Positions 63,662 to 64,000 of a stretch of DNA of 64,000 nt are shown here, in pieces (position 1 is the first letter of the stretch; every line of letters begins with the position of its first letter). The notes below the pieces were generated by a model. The model was not told the DNA's origin. It did not search any database and saw nothing but the letters and a program-made list of their open reading frames with translations. This DNA comes from Pseudodesulfovibrio cashew. Lineage in GTDB: Bacteria; Desulfobacterota; Desulfovibrionia; Desulfovibrionales; Desulfovibrionaceae. Position numbers and translations under genes: made by a program. Where the stretch lies: assembly GCF_009762795.1 (NCBI RefSeq), contig NZ_CP046400.1, forward strand, positions 1,837,501 to 1,901,500. The letters are read 5' to 3'.

Positions 63662-64000
63662 ATGAGCGATCTGAAATCCTTTGCGAGCGACAATAACTCC
63701 GGTGCGCACCCGGCCATCATGGAGGCCGTGCTGCGCTGCAACGAGGGGCACCTGAAGTCCTACGGCGACGACGAAATCTCCATTCGCACCGATGAGGTGT
63801 TCAAGGAGTTCTTCGGCTCCCAGGCGCGCATCCACTACGTGACCACGGGCACGGCGGCCAACGTCCTCGGACTGCGGGCCGTGACCCACACCTATAACTC
63901 GGTCATCTGCGCGGAGCAGGCGCACATCAACAACGACGAGTGCGGCGCGCCCGAGGCCTTCGGCGGCATCAAGCTGGTGCCCGTCCCGTCCAAGGACGGT
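63662..64000 (+). CDS. Low-specificity L-threonine aldolase, 5' part (cut by window edge)
   Basis: PLP-dependent fold-type I enzyme splitting threonine to glycine and acetaldehyde. Only the first 113 residues are visible: FASDNNSGAHPAIMEAVLRCNEGHLKSYGDDEISIRTDE, then FGSQARIHYVTTGTAANVLGLRAVTHTYNSVICAEQAHINNDECGAPEAF. The SDNNSGAHP start and the TGTAANVLGL phosphate-binding loop are typical of the family. The PLP-lysine region is beyond the right edge. It follows the SGNH gene after 6 bp. Confidence 0.9.
   Translation, partial: MSDLKSFASDNNSGAHPAIMEAVLRCNEGHLKSYGDDEISIRTDEVFKEFFGSQARIHYVTTGTAANVLGLRAVTHTYNSVICAEQAHINNDECGAPEAFGGIKLVPVPSKDG

Overview
The window reads as a high-GC chromosome segment of a deltaproteobacterial sulfate reducer of the Desulfovibrio / Pseudodesulfovibrio type. 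This is inferred from the gene repertoire: a giant FAD/Fe-S D-lactate-dehydrogenase-like protein, CbiR next to CobU, a TtuA/TtuB-type thiolation pair, an iron-sulfur TrpRS, a PHP-UvrD fusion, ComFB and an exported MsrAB. I can support about 63 protein genes and see no rRNA, tRNA or CRISPR array. Most of the sequence is ordinary, densely packed chromosome with many 1-4 bp stop/start overlaps.

Layout. 1-4.6 kb (minus): the mraZ-rsmH-ftsL-ftsI-murE division/cell-wall operon, cut at the left edge inside murE. 4.9-9.4 kb: pyruvate kinase translationally coupled to an HD-GYP protein, then a GNAT, a CBS-pair protein and a DUF3108 exported protein. 9.5-12.0 kb: an XRE regulator convergent with a tandem pair of unrecognised paralogues, then rlmD. 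12.0-13.1 kb: a 1,064-bp AT-richer insertion with perfect 23-bp terminal inverted repeats and a 9-bp direct duplication. It carries two small genes (a CxxC/CxxC zinc-ribbon protein and a possible trypco2-type protein), has no transposase, and splits what looks like the rlmD terminator. 13.1-13.9 kb: a long non-coding repeat rich in hairpins, with an inverted partner at 33.5-34.3 kb. 13.9-20.4 kb (minus): aminotransferase, FKBP isomerase, trpS, site-2 protease, periplasmic binding protein, HD-GYP and a lone response regulator. 20.6-26.8 kb (plus): sulfur carrier and TtuA-like thiolase, glycosyltransferase, two YbjQ-type proteins with an M48 protease, RidA, a threonine-synthase-like enzyme and signal peptidase I. 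26.8-33.3 kb (minus): exported Ppx/GppA-like protein, mltG, ruvX, thioesterase and the 1,177-residue FAD/Fe-S oxidoreductase.

34.4-36.8 kb: serA-like dehydrogenase and a class V aminotransferase. 37.4 kb: a solitary AmiS/UreI-like channel with a possible structured leader. 38-43.2 kb (minus): polA, then cbiR-cobU-DHH. 43.7-46.8 kb: PHP-UvrD helicase. 46.9-51.6 kb: marR with a two-gene RND efflux system. 51.7-64 kb: comFB, msrAB, a hydrolase-mlaA pair, lpxB, a Gfo/Idh dehydrogenase, a BON lipoprotein, a PAP2 phosphatase-GT39 pair, two arsenosugar-type glycosyltransferases, a flavin-binding protein, an SGNH hydrolase and the start of a threonine aldolase.

The most unusual parts are the cargo-carrying inverted-repeat element in the rlmD terminator, the paired long structured repeats, the Ala-Gly-tailed sulfur carrier beside TtuA, and several uncommon fusions or contexts (PHP-UvrD, exported Ppx/GppA, YbjQ-YbjQ-M48, CbiR-CobU-DHH). 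All functional calls come from reading motifs by eye; no database search was possible.
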